Source: Collinsella sp. An2 (GTDB lineage: Bacteria > Actinomycetota > Coriobacteriia > Coriobacteriales > Coriobacteriaceae). From it: a stretch of DNA of 64,000 nt. Below, one piece after another: positions 19,501 through 27,324 of this stretch (positions are counted from its first letter, which is position 1; every line of letters begins with the position of its first letter). The translations under genes and the position numbers were made by a program. The stretch is taken from assembly GCF_002160065.1 (NCBI RefSeq), contig NZ_NFJW01000010.1:25652-89651 (forward strand). The letters are read 5' to 3'. The notes beneath the pieces were generated by a model. It did no database searches. It saw only the letters and a program-made list of their open reading frames with translations, and was not told the DNA's origin.

Positions 19501-19752
19501 AACGTGACGTTTGACACGATTAAGCTCGACCGAAGCTTGGTATACGGCCTTCCCGACAATCCCGTGTCGGCGAGCATGGTGAGAAGCATCTCCGAGATCT
19601 GCCACGAACAAGGCATGGCGTGTGTGGCCGAAGGCGTTGAATCCAAGGCCCAGGCCCGTATGCTCATTGATGCGGGATGCCCGATATGTCAGGGGTTCTA
19701 CTACGACAAGCCCCTGCCGCCCGATCTCTTCGAGGAGAAGTACCTCGTCTAG
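16510..19752 (+). CDS. c-di-GMP phosphodiesterase with degenerate GGDEF and C-terminal EAL domain
   Basis: 1080 residues, no obvious membrane segment. The GTG start at 16510 has AAGGGG upstream. The first ~500 residues show PAS-like sequence and a diverged cyclase-like stretch (about 345-410). A GAF-like region follows (about 505-650). A degenerate GGDEF domain has ISDTEF at 743-748 where GGDEF should be, so it should not make c-di-GMP. The EAL domain has the residues for catalysis: EALARY (862-867), STNFSR, EMEVTESALD, LDDFGSHYSS, TIKLDRS, VAEGVESKAQA and CQGFYYDKPLP. It should therefore hydrolyse c-di-GMP to pGpG. It follows the hybrid kinase and faces the operon that ends with the CheB-CheR gene. 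Confidence 0.9.
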   Translation: MGLEHASRHTSVEEATQRHTASAAMHPHAEAPAPTNAPEMSRTTSPADYALWCHVLLGELDAELCSYDLATTTLTVHFLDDLGIMQTRSYVHMPGVAVDAGHVHPDSISTFCDIFQRLENGEDGVQENVMLLSRRNNAFGWSNISFHMQYDDAGTPVRAVGLRRDLENDEGVQSWYGELPEALWPDLVRTGTINLATRMIDAALVRHHDSAKLLRNISLEEGMRRIEVSLCGSVALEAYRQLLDPERLAKRFEEGRRWSVGWFRMIDGGVVKPMRIAVNVRKGNRGNLVARTFTSCVQKRDHWESQTDLSCMRDAESLLYRRDYARVLVPSVLREVDAGSLSSLSVIQIIELEPMPKRLKADLACAIGVFLGVDCIPYRFDEESVGVLVPSAGSDDELWHRLSDAIAAARASLVDADQADSRRLSNVRIIAESIYATPDYLDIVSAADMARSACERRATAPDGLAADFVQPPVSQYELLEQGGSSTSDRVVDNPMALGSLSDEEIRAFALILSTMLNSGSTRQAITAALRGLGMYHGARRVYLVMVNAHDGLLNIPFEWSDAGTMSIKGRLSDTPALRFPFIARNIGATHPVYVSRPRIQTYADEGTIKNDTWRFCIVPVEADHEVSLAICIDDPTRHFDSWELDRALAARVFREWRLLRHSRHGNQEHSLQAAGELPGRHDLERTIGEALGEGWSSCGALAICVPHPDQLVKAKGLTYAIEVVASIKGALSALDDENAAYQISDTEFVVLFSDVSYRTFVQRCAEIRTMLVTAHPSAIHVGSAWTGIPAEVRNVVDEALAIAQHDNGLAYDGLGAANNVTRLDDVEQEGAEHALGANIAERFVVYLQPKIDARSGQIVGAEALARYVDVDGRPISPVTQIDHLERSDEVAALDYYVFDETLSLMSEWKERGYSTIPVSTNFSRATLLSPTSLASVLAIMSRHPNVAPDTLEMEVTESALDLGTVTLNELVSRFRSLGLRIALDDFGSHYSSMSVLANVTFDTIKLDRSLVYGLPDNPVSASMVRSISEICHEQGMACVAEGVESKAQARMLIDAGCPICQGFYYDKPLPPDLFEEKYLV

Positions 19753-19799
19753 AGTATGCGTCTTCCCTGCCGTGATGCAGCGCTTTGCACGGCGACCCG

Positions 19800-19855
19800 A
19801 AGATAGCTGTGGGCGGGCATCGGTGCGGCGCGATGCCCGCCCACGTGCCTATCTT
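19800..19855. terminator. large hairpin between convergent EAL and CheB-CheR genes
   Basis: Inner stem GTGGGCGGGCATCG paired with its complement (about 14 bp), flanked by an outer stem AAGATAG (19800-19806) with CTATCTT (19849-19855). The outer arm includes the stop codon of the minus-strand gene. There is little T-run on either side, but its position between converging genes fits a bidirectional terminator. Confidence 0.5.
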
Positions 19856-22386
19856 TGGGCTCGTTCCCCGGCACCCAGGCTGTCGATTATGGTGATGACA
19901 AGCCCCTTGATGCTGTTTTCCGTTGTACGGTACGGCGCGATACGAACGGTATAGCACTTGCCGCTGAGGGCCTCGACCTCGCGATCGATAGGCGTCAAGT
20001 CACGCAACACCTGCTGAGCATCGCCCACGATATCCTCTCTCGGGAAGCTATGGGCAAAGATCTGGATGGGGCGCCCCACGTCATGGTCCATGAGCTGGAA
20101 CTCGCGCCCTACGTACTCGGTGAACTTGCGAATATTGAAGTTCTCATCGATAAACAGGATGCCGATCATCGTCGAAGACAAGAAGTTCGAAAGGTCGTTC
20201 GTGGTCATCGTAAGCTCGTCGACCTTTTGCTGATACTCGGAGTTGACGGTGTAAAGCTCTTCGTTCACCGACTGAAGTTCTTCGTTGGAGCTTTGCAGCT
20301 CCTCGTTCGCGGTGAGCAGCTCTTCATTTGCGGCTTGAAGCTCCTCGTTGACCGTCTCGAGCTCGCCGATCGTCGACTGCAGGTTGCTCTGCGAATCGCG
20401 AAGCTCGGCTTCGAGGTCCGCGATGCGGCGGGCGGTGGTCTTGTCGATGTCGTACTTCTCAACAACGCCCGTAGGCGAGCTCAACCGATGTTCTACGAAC
20501 AGCATCGCCGTCAAGGTAGCCTCGATGTTTCCCGGCATGGGGATGGGCTGTGCGATAAGGTCGATGACCCTGGTTCCCGAGGGGCAGTCCACGCTGATGT
20601 CCTGGTAGGTCACCGCGGTGTTCTCGCTGCGGCTGCGGGACAACGCCGTCGATGCCGCAAGGGAAAGCCCCGGATTGATGATGGTGAACAGGTTGAAGGT
20701 CGCCTTGCCCGGCGCGATGGCCACGTACTCAAGGTAGTCCCCGAAGAAATGGATGACGTCGTTTGCCTCGTTGACAATCACAGAAGCAGGCAGGAAACGC
20801 TCGAGGAACTGCGTGTAGATGTTCTCCAGGCCATAGTCGGTCTGGCGTTGCCGCTCGATATGCTGGGTGCGCGGCGCGACGGAGGGTACAGCGGGAATGG
20901 TGAAGGTGGCAGGTGAGGGCCCTTCCATCTTCCCGGTCCCGTTGTGGATGTAGATCTTCTCAGTCGAGCAGGCCGGCTGGAAGATGTTGGGGTATTCGTT
21001 AGCCGTCTCGCTTTTTCCCAGGAACAAGTAGCCGCCGTTTTTCAGCGCGGAATGGAAGATGGCGAACAGACTTCGCTGCAGCACCGGCTGGAAATAGATC
21101 ATGACGTTGCGGCAGCAGATGAGATCGAGCTTTCCAAACGGAGGGTCCGAGAGCATGTTGTGCGGCGCAAAGATGACCATCTGGCGGATCTCTTTCGAGA
21201 TGACATACGTGTCGCCGCGCTTCACGAAGAATCGGGCCAAGCGCTCAGGAGAGACGTCCTCGATGATGCTTTCGGGGAAGACGCCCTTGCCGGCACGCTC
21301 AATCGCGCTCACATCGATATCGGTCGCGAAGATCTTGATGTCGCGACGCACCTGCAGCTCGTCAAGTACCTCTTTAAAGAGGATGGCGATGGAGTAGGCC
21401 TCCTCCCCTGTCGAGCAGCCGGCGCTCCAGACACGGATGGAGTCCTCAGGGATACTGGCACGCACGATAATATTGATGACGGTGTTCTTCAGCACTTCAA
21501 AGAACGGCGCGTCGCGGAAGAAGCTCGTGACGCCGATAAGAATCTCTTTTGCAAGCACGGCGACCTCATCGGGATTCTCGTCGAGCGAACGCGCATAGTC
21601 GGCAAGGCTGGACGCATGCGTGACCATGATGCGGCGCTCGATGCGACGAATCACCGTCGAGCGCTTGTAATGCGTAAAGTCGATATCGCGCCGTTTTTTG
21701 AGCTCGCGATAGATGAGGGACAGGCTTTCTTCGTCGGTGAACAGCTCCTCTCCCGAGCTCGAAACGAGGTTCATATGGAAGCGTGCGAAGTTGACGATCT
21801 CGGCGGCGATTTGCTCTGGCGGCAAGACCCAGTCCACGAGGCCCGTCGAGATGGCGCTGCGCGGCATGCCGTCAAACTTCGCGCTTTCGGGATTCTGCAC
21901 GATCGCGATGCCGCCCGCCTCCTTGACGGCGCGGATGCCCGAGGTGCCGTCGCTGCCGGTGCCCGAGAGCACGACGGCGACCGCACGCTCGTGGCACTCC
22001 TCGGCAAGCGATGAAAAGAAGATGTCGATGGGGTGATTCAGCACCTGGTGGTCGTAATCGGCAAGATGTAGGCGACCGCCGGCGATCGTCAGGTTTTTCT
22101 TGGGCGGAATCAGGTAGACCGTGTCGGCCTCCACCTTGCAGCCGTCCTCGGCCTGCACGACCGGCATATCGGTCTGTTTGCCAAGAATCTCGGACATGAG
22201 GCTGCGATGGTCGGGAGACAGGTGTTGGATGACGACGTACACCGCTCCACTCTCCGTTGGAAGCGAGGCAAAGAGCTCCTGCAGCGCCTCCACCCCGCCC
22301 GCTGACGCCCCGATGCCGACGACGAACGGCGCGCGCCCACGGTTGTGCCCGCGCTCTGCGGTACTCTGTTCCACTTGTTGTGCCAT
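19849..22386 (-). CDS. CheB methylesterase-CheR methyltransferase-PAS fusion protein
   Basis: 845 residues from the ATG at 22386 (GGAAAGGATTGGAAT upstream); an in-frame ATG lies 16 codons earlier. Order of domains: CheB-type methylesterase with Ser28 in GIGASAGG, His55 in IQHLSPDH and the Asp in SGTGSDGTSG; CheR methyltransferase with VTSFFRD, the SAM-binding SAGCSTGEEAYSIA and CCRNVMIYF; a long coiled coil of NEELQ-type heptads; and a C-terminal PAS domain. No histidine kinase domain follows, unlike the longer members. Such fusions occur outside chemotaxis operons in two-component networks; no chemoreceptor or cheA is in the window. It is the last gene of the polysaccharide operon, 66 bases after the glycosyltransferase. 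Confidence 0.92.
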   Translation of the reverse strand: MAQQVEQSTAERGHNRGRAPFVVGIGASAGGVEALQELFASLPTESGAVYVVIQHLSPDHRSLMSEILGKQTDMPVVQAEDGCKVEADTVYLIPPKKNLTIAGGRLHLADYDHQVLNHPIDIFFSSLAEECHERAVAVVLSGTGSDGTSGIRAVKEAGGIAIVQNPESAKFDGMPRSAISTGLVDWVLPPEQIAAEIVNFARFHMNLVSSSGEELFTDEESLSLIYRELKKRRDIDFTHYKRSTVIRRIERRIMVTHASSLADYARSLDENPDEVAVLAKEILIGVTSFFRDAPFFEVLKNTVINIIVRASIPEDSIRVWSAGCSTGEEAYSIAILFKEVLDELQVRRDIKIFATDIDVSAIERAGKGVFPESIIEDVSPERLARFFVKRGDTYVISKEIRQMVIFAPHNMLSDPPFGKLDLICCRNVMIYFQPVLQRSLFAIFHSALKNGGYLFLGKSETANEYPNIFQPACSTEKIYIHNGTGKMEGPSPATFTIPAVPSVAPRTQHIERQRQTDYGLENIYTQFLERFLPASVIVNEANDVIHFFGDYLEYVAIAPGKATFNLFTIINPGLSLAASTALSRSRSENTAVTYQDISVDCPSGTRVIDLIAQPIPMPGNIEATLTAMLFVEHRLSSPTGVVEKYDIDKTTARRIADLEAELRDSQSNLQSTIGELETVNEELQAANEELLTANEELQSSNEELQSVNEELYTVNSEYQQKVDELTMTTNDLSNFLSSTMIGILFIDENFNIRKFTEYVGREFQLMDHDVGRPIQIFAHSFPREDIVGDAQQVLRDLTPIDREVEALSGKCYTVRIAPYRTTENSIKGLVITIIDSLGAGERAQR

Positions 22387-22452
22387 ATTCCAATCCTTTC
22401 CGTCCCCATACGAGACGTAACTCGCCTTTTTCATAGTGCGCTGAGCGCTTCC

Positions 22453-23865
22453 TCACTCGGCGTCGAGCGTATGCCGCTGCACCGTCTCCCACCTGCGTCC
22501 GCGTTTGCGGTAGCCAATGAGTGCGGCCATGCGCGTCACCGCAAGGATGAACCGCAACACCGTCACCTCGAAGAGCGACAGCAAGACGGCCCGCACGATG
22601 TCGAGGGCTGTCAGCCGCAGATCACGTGTCTGCACGCGAGAGAAGAATGCGGTAAGCGACATGACAGCCCCAAAGACCGCGTAGATTCCGAAGAACATGA
22701 GCATGAACGGAACGTTGATGAAGTTGAAGATGGCCGCAACGATCATCGTTACGATGCCGAAGAGCTCGATGACCGGAGACAGCAGTTCGTAGACAAGAAA
22801 GTATGTATAGGAGAGAACCGCGACCGGACCAAAGCGGAAGTTGGCGAACAGACGCGTGTGCTTGACCATGGATTCGAACAGGCCCGTGTGCCAGCGCCGG
22901 CGCTGCCGCATGAGGTCGCCCAGGGTTTCGGGGGCTTGGCTCCAGCAGATGGCATCCGGAGCGTACCGGATGCGATACGGAATGTCGTTGCCGCGGCAGA
23001 ACACGTGCAGCCGTGTGACGAGCTCCATATCCTCCCCCACCGTCTGGGGGTCGTATCCGCCCACCGCAAGCACTAGATCTTTGCGGAACAGCCCAAACGC
23101 CCCCGAGATGATGAGGTTGCCGTTAAACTGGTCGAGCAGGATGCGGGCAGACAAGAACGAGCGGTCGTACTCGAGGACCTGCATGGCAGGGATAATCTTC
23201 TTGGGCAGCGAATAGGACTGCACCCAGCCGTCGCGCAGGGCGATGCCGTTGGCGGGACGCACCAGACCTCCCACGGCAACCACCGTATCGTCCTCGATCA
23301 CGGGCGTGACGATCTCGCGCAGTGAATCCCGCTGCAGTGCCGAGTCGGCGTCGATGCAGATGAAGTACGGAAACCGCGAAACGTTGATGCCCGCGTTCAA
23401 GGCGTCGGACTTCCCGCCGTTCGCCTTGCGGACGAGCGTGAGGTGGACACCCGACACCTCGGCCGTCCACAGGCTCTCGATGGGCTGGGTCGCGAGGCGG
23501 ATCTGCACGGGGCGGTCCGTACGCTCGAGGCAGAAGGTGTCGATTACCTTGCGCGCGGTGTCGTCGGTGGAGCCGTCGTCAACGACCACGACCTCGTAGA
23601 GGCGGTAGTCGAGGGCGAGCAGGGACCGCACGGAGCTGACGATGGTGACGCCCTCGTTGTGTGCGGGGACGATGATGCTTACCGGCACGTAGCAGTCCGG
23701 CGCGATATGGCTTAGGTAGTGCGCTTCGCGCGAACGGCGATTCAAGATGGAGGCGCCGACCGTCACGGAAAGGAACAGAAACGTGGCGTAGCCGATGAGG
23801 TAGATGATGAAGAAGACGCCCACGGCCCAAAGGAAAGCCTGCACGGAGGCAGCAAGCGGTGTCAT
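22453..23865 (-). CDS. membrane-bound family 2 glycosyltransferase (processive polysaccharide synthase type)
   Basis: 470 residues. One N-terminal membrane segment (about 11-36), a cytosolic GT2 domain and about four C-terminal membrane segments (345-440). Catalytic motifs are complete: Asp96-Asp97 in VVDDGST, DAD at 172-174, GED at 277-279 (acceptor-side base) and QRRRW at 321-325. This arrangement is that of cellulose, hyaluronan and poly-N-acetylglucosamine synthases, which polymerise a UDP-sugar and export the chain. The sugar cannot be told from sequence. There is no C-terminal PilZ domain, so c-di-GMP control, if any, must be indirect. The ATG overlaps the HEAT gene stop (ATGA). Confidence 0.9.
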   Translation of the reverse strand: MTPLAASVQAFLWAVGVFFIIYLIGYATFLFLSVTVGASILNRRSREAHYLSHIAPDCYVPVSIIVPAHNEGVTIVSSVRSLLALDYRLYEVVVVDDGSTDDTARKVIDTFCLERTDRPVQIRLATQPIESLWTAEVSGVHLTLVRKANGGKSDALNAGINVSRFPYFICIDADSALQRDSLREIVTPVIEDDTVVAVGGLVRPANGIALRDGWVQSYSLPKKIIPAMQVLEYDRSFLSARILLDQFNGNLIISGAFGLFRKDLVLAVGGYDPQTVGEDMELVTRLHVFCRGNDIPYRIRYAPDAICWSQAPETLGDLMRQRRRWHTGLFESMVKHTRLFANFRFGPVAVLSYTYFLVYELLSPVIELFGIVTMIVAAIFNFINVPFMLMFFGIYAVFGAVMSLTAFFSRVQTRDLRLTALDIVRAVLLSLFEVTVLRFILAVTRMAALIGYRKRGRRWETVQRHTLDAE

Positions 23866-25022
23866 GCGGCATCGCCTCCCAGGACAGGCACTTCTGTCTT
23901 ATCGTTCGCGTCGCTGGCGCCGCCAAGCTTCCAGCGGAAGACGACCATATCTCGCGCGAAGCGATCGTCGCCGCACATGATGTTGGCGAGCTCACGCTCA
24001 GGTGTCGCTCCAAGGCGGAAGAGGCTCTCGGCTGCGTTGTAGCGAACGTGGTAGACGGGGCTGTGAAGGCAGCGCTTCAGTGCCTGCACGGTCTTGTCGC
24101 ATGGGTAGGAGCCCAGGACCGTTGCGGCCACGGCGGCGTACTCCCATGAAGCCGACGTGTCGGCCCGGGTGAAATCTACGATGGGATCCAATGCGGACTC
24201 CCAAGGATTGGTCATGAAGTAGCGCATGCAGGCAAGCCTGACCTCGAGGTTCGCGCGATCGTCCTGCATGAGGTCGAGCAGAAATTGATGGCGGTCGATC
24301 GGCGCGGGTTCGCATCCGTAGCGGGCTGTCCTTGCGTGACGCAGGAAGTTGATGATGCAGACCTGCATCTCGGGCGTGCGCTGTTTGAATCCTTCGAGGA
24401 GCGCGTCGGCAAGCTCGTTTCGGTCCCCCGGATAGGCAAGCAGCGTCTCCGAGATCAAGCGGTGTGCGCGCTTAGCACCGTCCGCATCGAGCAGCCGAAC
24501 GGCACGTGCGATCTCGGTGGCCGTGCTGATATGCACCAGAGCCTCGAAGGCGTTCTGACGCGAATAGAGGGCTTTGTCGCTGAGGCACGCAAACAGGTCG
24601 GCTATGAGCGCCGAGGATGCGGGGCGCCCGCGGTACCAACGCGTGACGATGGCCGCAAAGTAGGCGCGGCGCAACGAGTCCCTACCGGTAAACGAGGGCA
24701 GCAGCGTATCGAACACGCCGGAGATGTCTTCTAGATAGTGTTCGGCCTCATCGGGCATCTCTGAGCTGAGCCGCTCCATGGTGCGGTCGAAGGACTCCAT
24801 GCCCGAAAGCGTGCGCAGCCTTCGGCTCAGAAGCTGGCGATGCTCGGCGTCGGTTCCGTCGAGCCCGCGAGCAATCGCTGTCTCCAACAGGGTCGCCATG
24901 TGGCGCGACCGCCGCTCGAGCAAAAATGCGCGAACCGTCTCCCACTGCAGAAAAACGAGGTCGAATATGATCATGGCAAGGCTGACGATTGCGTAGAACG
25001 CGATGAAGATAGATGCTGTCAT
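23862..25022 (-). CDS. membrane-anchored HEAT-repeat protein
   Basis: 386 residues of no known enzyme. One membrane segment (about 4-24) is followed by an alpha-helical cytoplasmic domain of repeated helix pairs, for example ALYSRQNAFEALVHISTATE, EVRLACMRYFMTN and SPVYHVRYNAAESLFRLG, the last very HEAT-like. It is coupled by 4-base overlaps to the glycosidase-like gene before it and the glycosyltransferase after it. Its likely role is a scaffold or regulator bound to the synthase. That is inferred from genetic coupling only. Confidence 0.75.
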   Translation of the reverse strand: MTASIFIAFYAIVSLAMIIFDLVFLQWETVRAFLLERRSRHMATLLETAIARGLDGTDAEHRQLLSRRLRTLSGMESFDRTMERLSSEMPDEAEHYLEDISGVFDTLLPSFTGRDSLRRAYFAAIVTRWYRGRPASSALIADLFACLSDKALYSRQNAFEALVHISTATEIARAVRLLDADGAKRAHRLISETLLAYPGDRNELADALLEGFKQRTPEMQVCIINFLRHARTARYGCEPAPIDRHQFLLDLMQDDRANLEVRLACMRYFMTNPWESALDPIVDFTRADTSASWEYAAVAATVLGSYPCDKTVQALKRCLHSPVYHVRYNAAESLFRLGATPERELANIMCGDDRFARDMVVFRWKLGGASDANDKTEVPVLGGDAA

Positions 25023-27283
25023 GCCGCATCACCCGTCCACGCTTCTTGTAAGGCAGAGAAGACCGGCTTGAGGCGTTCATGGGTGGTAACTTCGGTGTCC
25101 CATCCGTCCAAAAGCAGCTCGGACATCTCTACGACATCTTGTGATAGAGCATTGTCGCCACCTACCGAAATACCAAGCGAAAGAGCGTCGATAGACATAT
25201 CTTCGACGCCGTAGTGCTCGTAATAATCTTGGTGAACACGCATGGTCGATGGATCGCTAAAGTTTAGGAGCTGCCAGGGAATGCGCACCTCCAAAACACC
25301 GTCTCCGTAACAATAATCTGCTAGGGAGTCGTAGTCGGGACTGTCCGGATCGGCATTGCCCTGACGGAGCTTTCCCGTCGACGCATATGCGTCGGTGAGA
25401 TCGTATTGAAAGTTCTCCATTTTCTCGAGACCGATTGTTCCATCATCCAAAGTGGGAAGCGGCTGATCAAGGGCAAGCAACGAAAGCGTCGTGCGAGCCA
25501 TGGTCACAGGCTTGAATAACGGAGAATCCTTTGCAGGGATGGAGACATACGGATCGCGGCCCTCGACGGTCATGAGCATCATTGCCCTCGTGACGTCATA
25601 GCGTTCCTGCACATATAAGCACGCATCGTTCCCATCGAAGAGAATCATAAAGTCGGCGGGCTGCTCAAAGACAAGGGGAAGCGTCGTCGCATCCACTTTC
25701 AACTCGGCATATGTGAGAATTCCGCTCAACGCTTCTGTATCGGGCAGATAGCAAGCAGTTGTCGAACCGCTCATGCTGGTTACGTCGATGGGGATAATAG
25801 TCCTTTGTCCTTCAGCAACGTCATCACCAGAGATTTTGAGATACAGGTAGCGTTCATCATATTGTGCAAAGAGCTCAGACCCATGTGCCGAGATAATCGG
25901 GTCGATTCCATCCCACTCTTCGTCCGATCCGTCGACGATGCAGCATGGAAGCTCCTCGCCAGGATCAAACGCAAGAATTCCGTATCCCTGATCGACCGTC
26001 TGAGCATCGCTCCAATACGGTGTCCTCAGCTGATCGGTTGCAAAAACGGTATTCCATGTCCGTCTTCCCCACTCATCGTTCCACTCGTAGGCAAAGGAAC
26101 CGGCACATTGCGCTTCTACGATGTCGCGATAGCACTGGACCATAAGCTCAGCCTGTTCGCGTTCGGAGAGGCCTCCTTGGTCACGGCCCGTTGTGTCTTC
26201 GGCGTATCCGGTTCCCCGTGAGGACGAAAGACCGTATTCCCCTATGACCACAGGACAGGAATGATGTTCAACAAGAGCTGTAAGATACGGACGATAGCAA
26301 TTGCCGTCGGCGTCGGCGCAAAATGGCGCCTCACCGGGTTCAAGATATCGAGCGTAATCAGGCTCAAACGGATACACGTGGTACAGAGCGAAGATTCCAG
26401 AATGAAGCTCATCGGTTCCGACAAGATGCTCGATATCGACCGAAGCGTATTTATTGAACGTTTCGGCGATACGGTCTGGATATTCAAACGGATCGGTCGT
26501 CGGGCTGTTGACGATTCCTATGAGCCGTTGCTCATCATAACGTTGCGTCTCGTAGGCAACGGTTTCGTCGACGAGGCGGGCGAGCATGGATTCGAAGGCC
26601 GAGGAGTCTTGAGTTGAAGAAGCGTACCGACCGGTGTACGGAGCCATTTCGGCATCAACGCTGTCGGTATATGCAACCGCGCGCGTGTCCCACGGCACGC
26701 CAAGGGCGTATCCGACGACCCAGCTCGATACATCTACGGTATAGGAACCCGTTCCGGATACCTGTCTAAGCTCTAACGGAAGTCGGCCATGGATGGCATC
26801 GATGACCTTTTTGGCCCCATCCCGCAGCGAGCCGAAATAACCCTCATCATAGGCATCCATGTGAGAGTATGCAGCGTAATCATCAAGATAGACTCCCTGC
26901 AGAAGATAGAGCGGCGTATCTGCCTGCTCATTGTATTCGCTCAAAGCCCGATAGAACGCATCGCCCATCAGCATGTAGACACGAATCGTATTAGCGCCCA
27001 TATCCTGAATCTCAGAGAACCAACGCGTATACGTTTCTTCATCCACCGCATAGTCGCTTACAAAAGCACCCGGCACGGAACCTGCAAGGTCTACACCACG
27101 CATGGTAAATGGTTCCCAGCCTTCCGAAGAGAGGGCCTGAGTCTCCTTGCCGTGCGTTCGCCACTCGCAGCTGATTTCTTCAGGAGAATCGAGAAGCAAA
27201 TCGACTCCATGATTCCAGACAAGATAAAACGCAATGAATGCGAGCAGTGTCACAGCACACATCGCCAAGATGAATCGTTTCAT
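25019..27283 (-). CDS. secreted or membrane-anchored glycosidase-like protein with a CBM9-like C-terminal domain
   Basis: 754 residues; GAGGGGAGGACC precedes the ATG. The N-terminal hydrophobic segment (about 4-22) lacks a lipobox and is probably a membrane anchor. Residues ~55-430 look like a glycoside hydrolase TIM barrel: FTMRGVDLAGSVPGAF, MGANTIRVYML, PVVIGEYGLSSSRG (candidate catalytic Glu) and FAYEWNDEW. Residues ~455-520 contain DGSDEEWDG followed by AQYDERYLYLKISG, the pattern of a CBM9-like sugar-binding domain. It probably trims or binds the polymer made by the GT2 enzyme. The exact hydrolase family is not assigned. The gene is visibly richer in A+T than its downstream neighbours. 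Confidence 0.7.
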   Translation of the reverse strand: MKRFILAMCAVTLLAFIAFYLVWNHGVDLLLDSPEEISCEWRTHGKETQALSSEGWEPFTMRGVDLAGSVPGAFVSDYAVDEETYTRWFSEIQDMGANTIRVYMLMGDAFYRALSEYNEQADTPLYLLQGVYLDDYAAYSHMDAYDEGYFGSLRDGAKKVIDAIHGRLPLELRQVSGTGSYTVDVSSWVVGYALGVPWDTRAVAYTDSVDAEMAPYTGRYASSTQDSSAFESMLARLVDETVAYETQRYDEQRLIGIVNSPTTDPFEYPDRIAETFNKYASVDIEHLVGTDELHSGIFALYHVYPFEPDYARYLEPGEAPFCADADGNCYRPYLTALVEHHSCPVVIGEYGLSSSRGTGYAEDTTGRDQGGLSEREQAELMVQCYRDIVEAQCAGSFAYEWNDEWGRRTWNTVFATDQLRTPYWSDAQTVDQGYGILAFDPGEELPCCIVDGSDEEWDGIDPIISAHGSELFAQYDERYLYLKISGDDVAEGQRTIIPIDVTSMSGSTTACYLPDTEALSGILTYAELKVDATTLPLVFEQPADFMILFDGNDACLYVQERYDVTRAMMLMTVEGRDPYVSIPAKDSPLFKPVTMARTTLSLLALDQPLPTLDDGTIGLEKMENFQYDLTDAYASTGKLRQGNADPDSPDYDSLADYCYGDGVLEVRIPWQLLNFSDPSTMRVHQDYYEHYGVEDMSIDALSLGISVGGDNALSQDVVEMSELLLDGWDTEVTTHERLKPVFSALQEAWTGDAA

Positions 27284-27324
27284 ATGGTCCTCCCCTCAGA
27301 GCTCATGAAATGCGTGCTCGACAA

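Noticed and set aside
19849..22386. Chemotaxis operon
   Set aside because: Only a CheB-CheR fusion is present; no cheA, cheW, cheY or chemoreceptor gene nearby.
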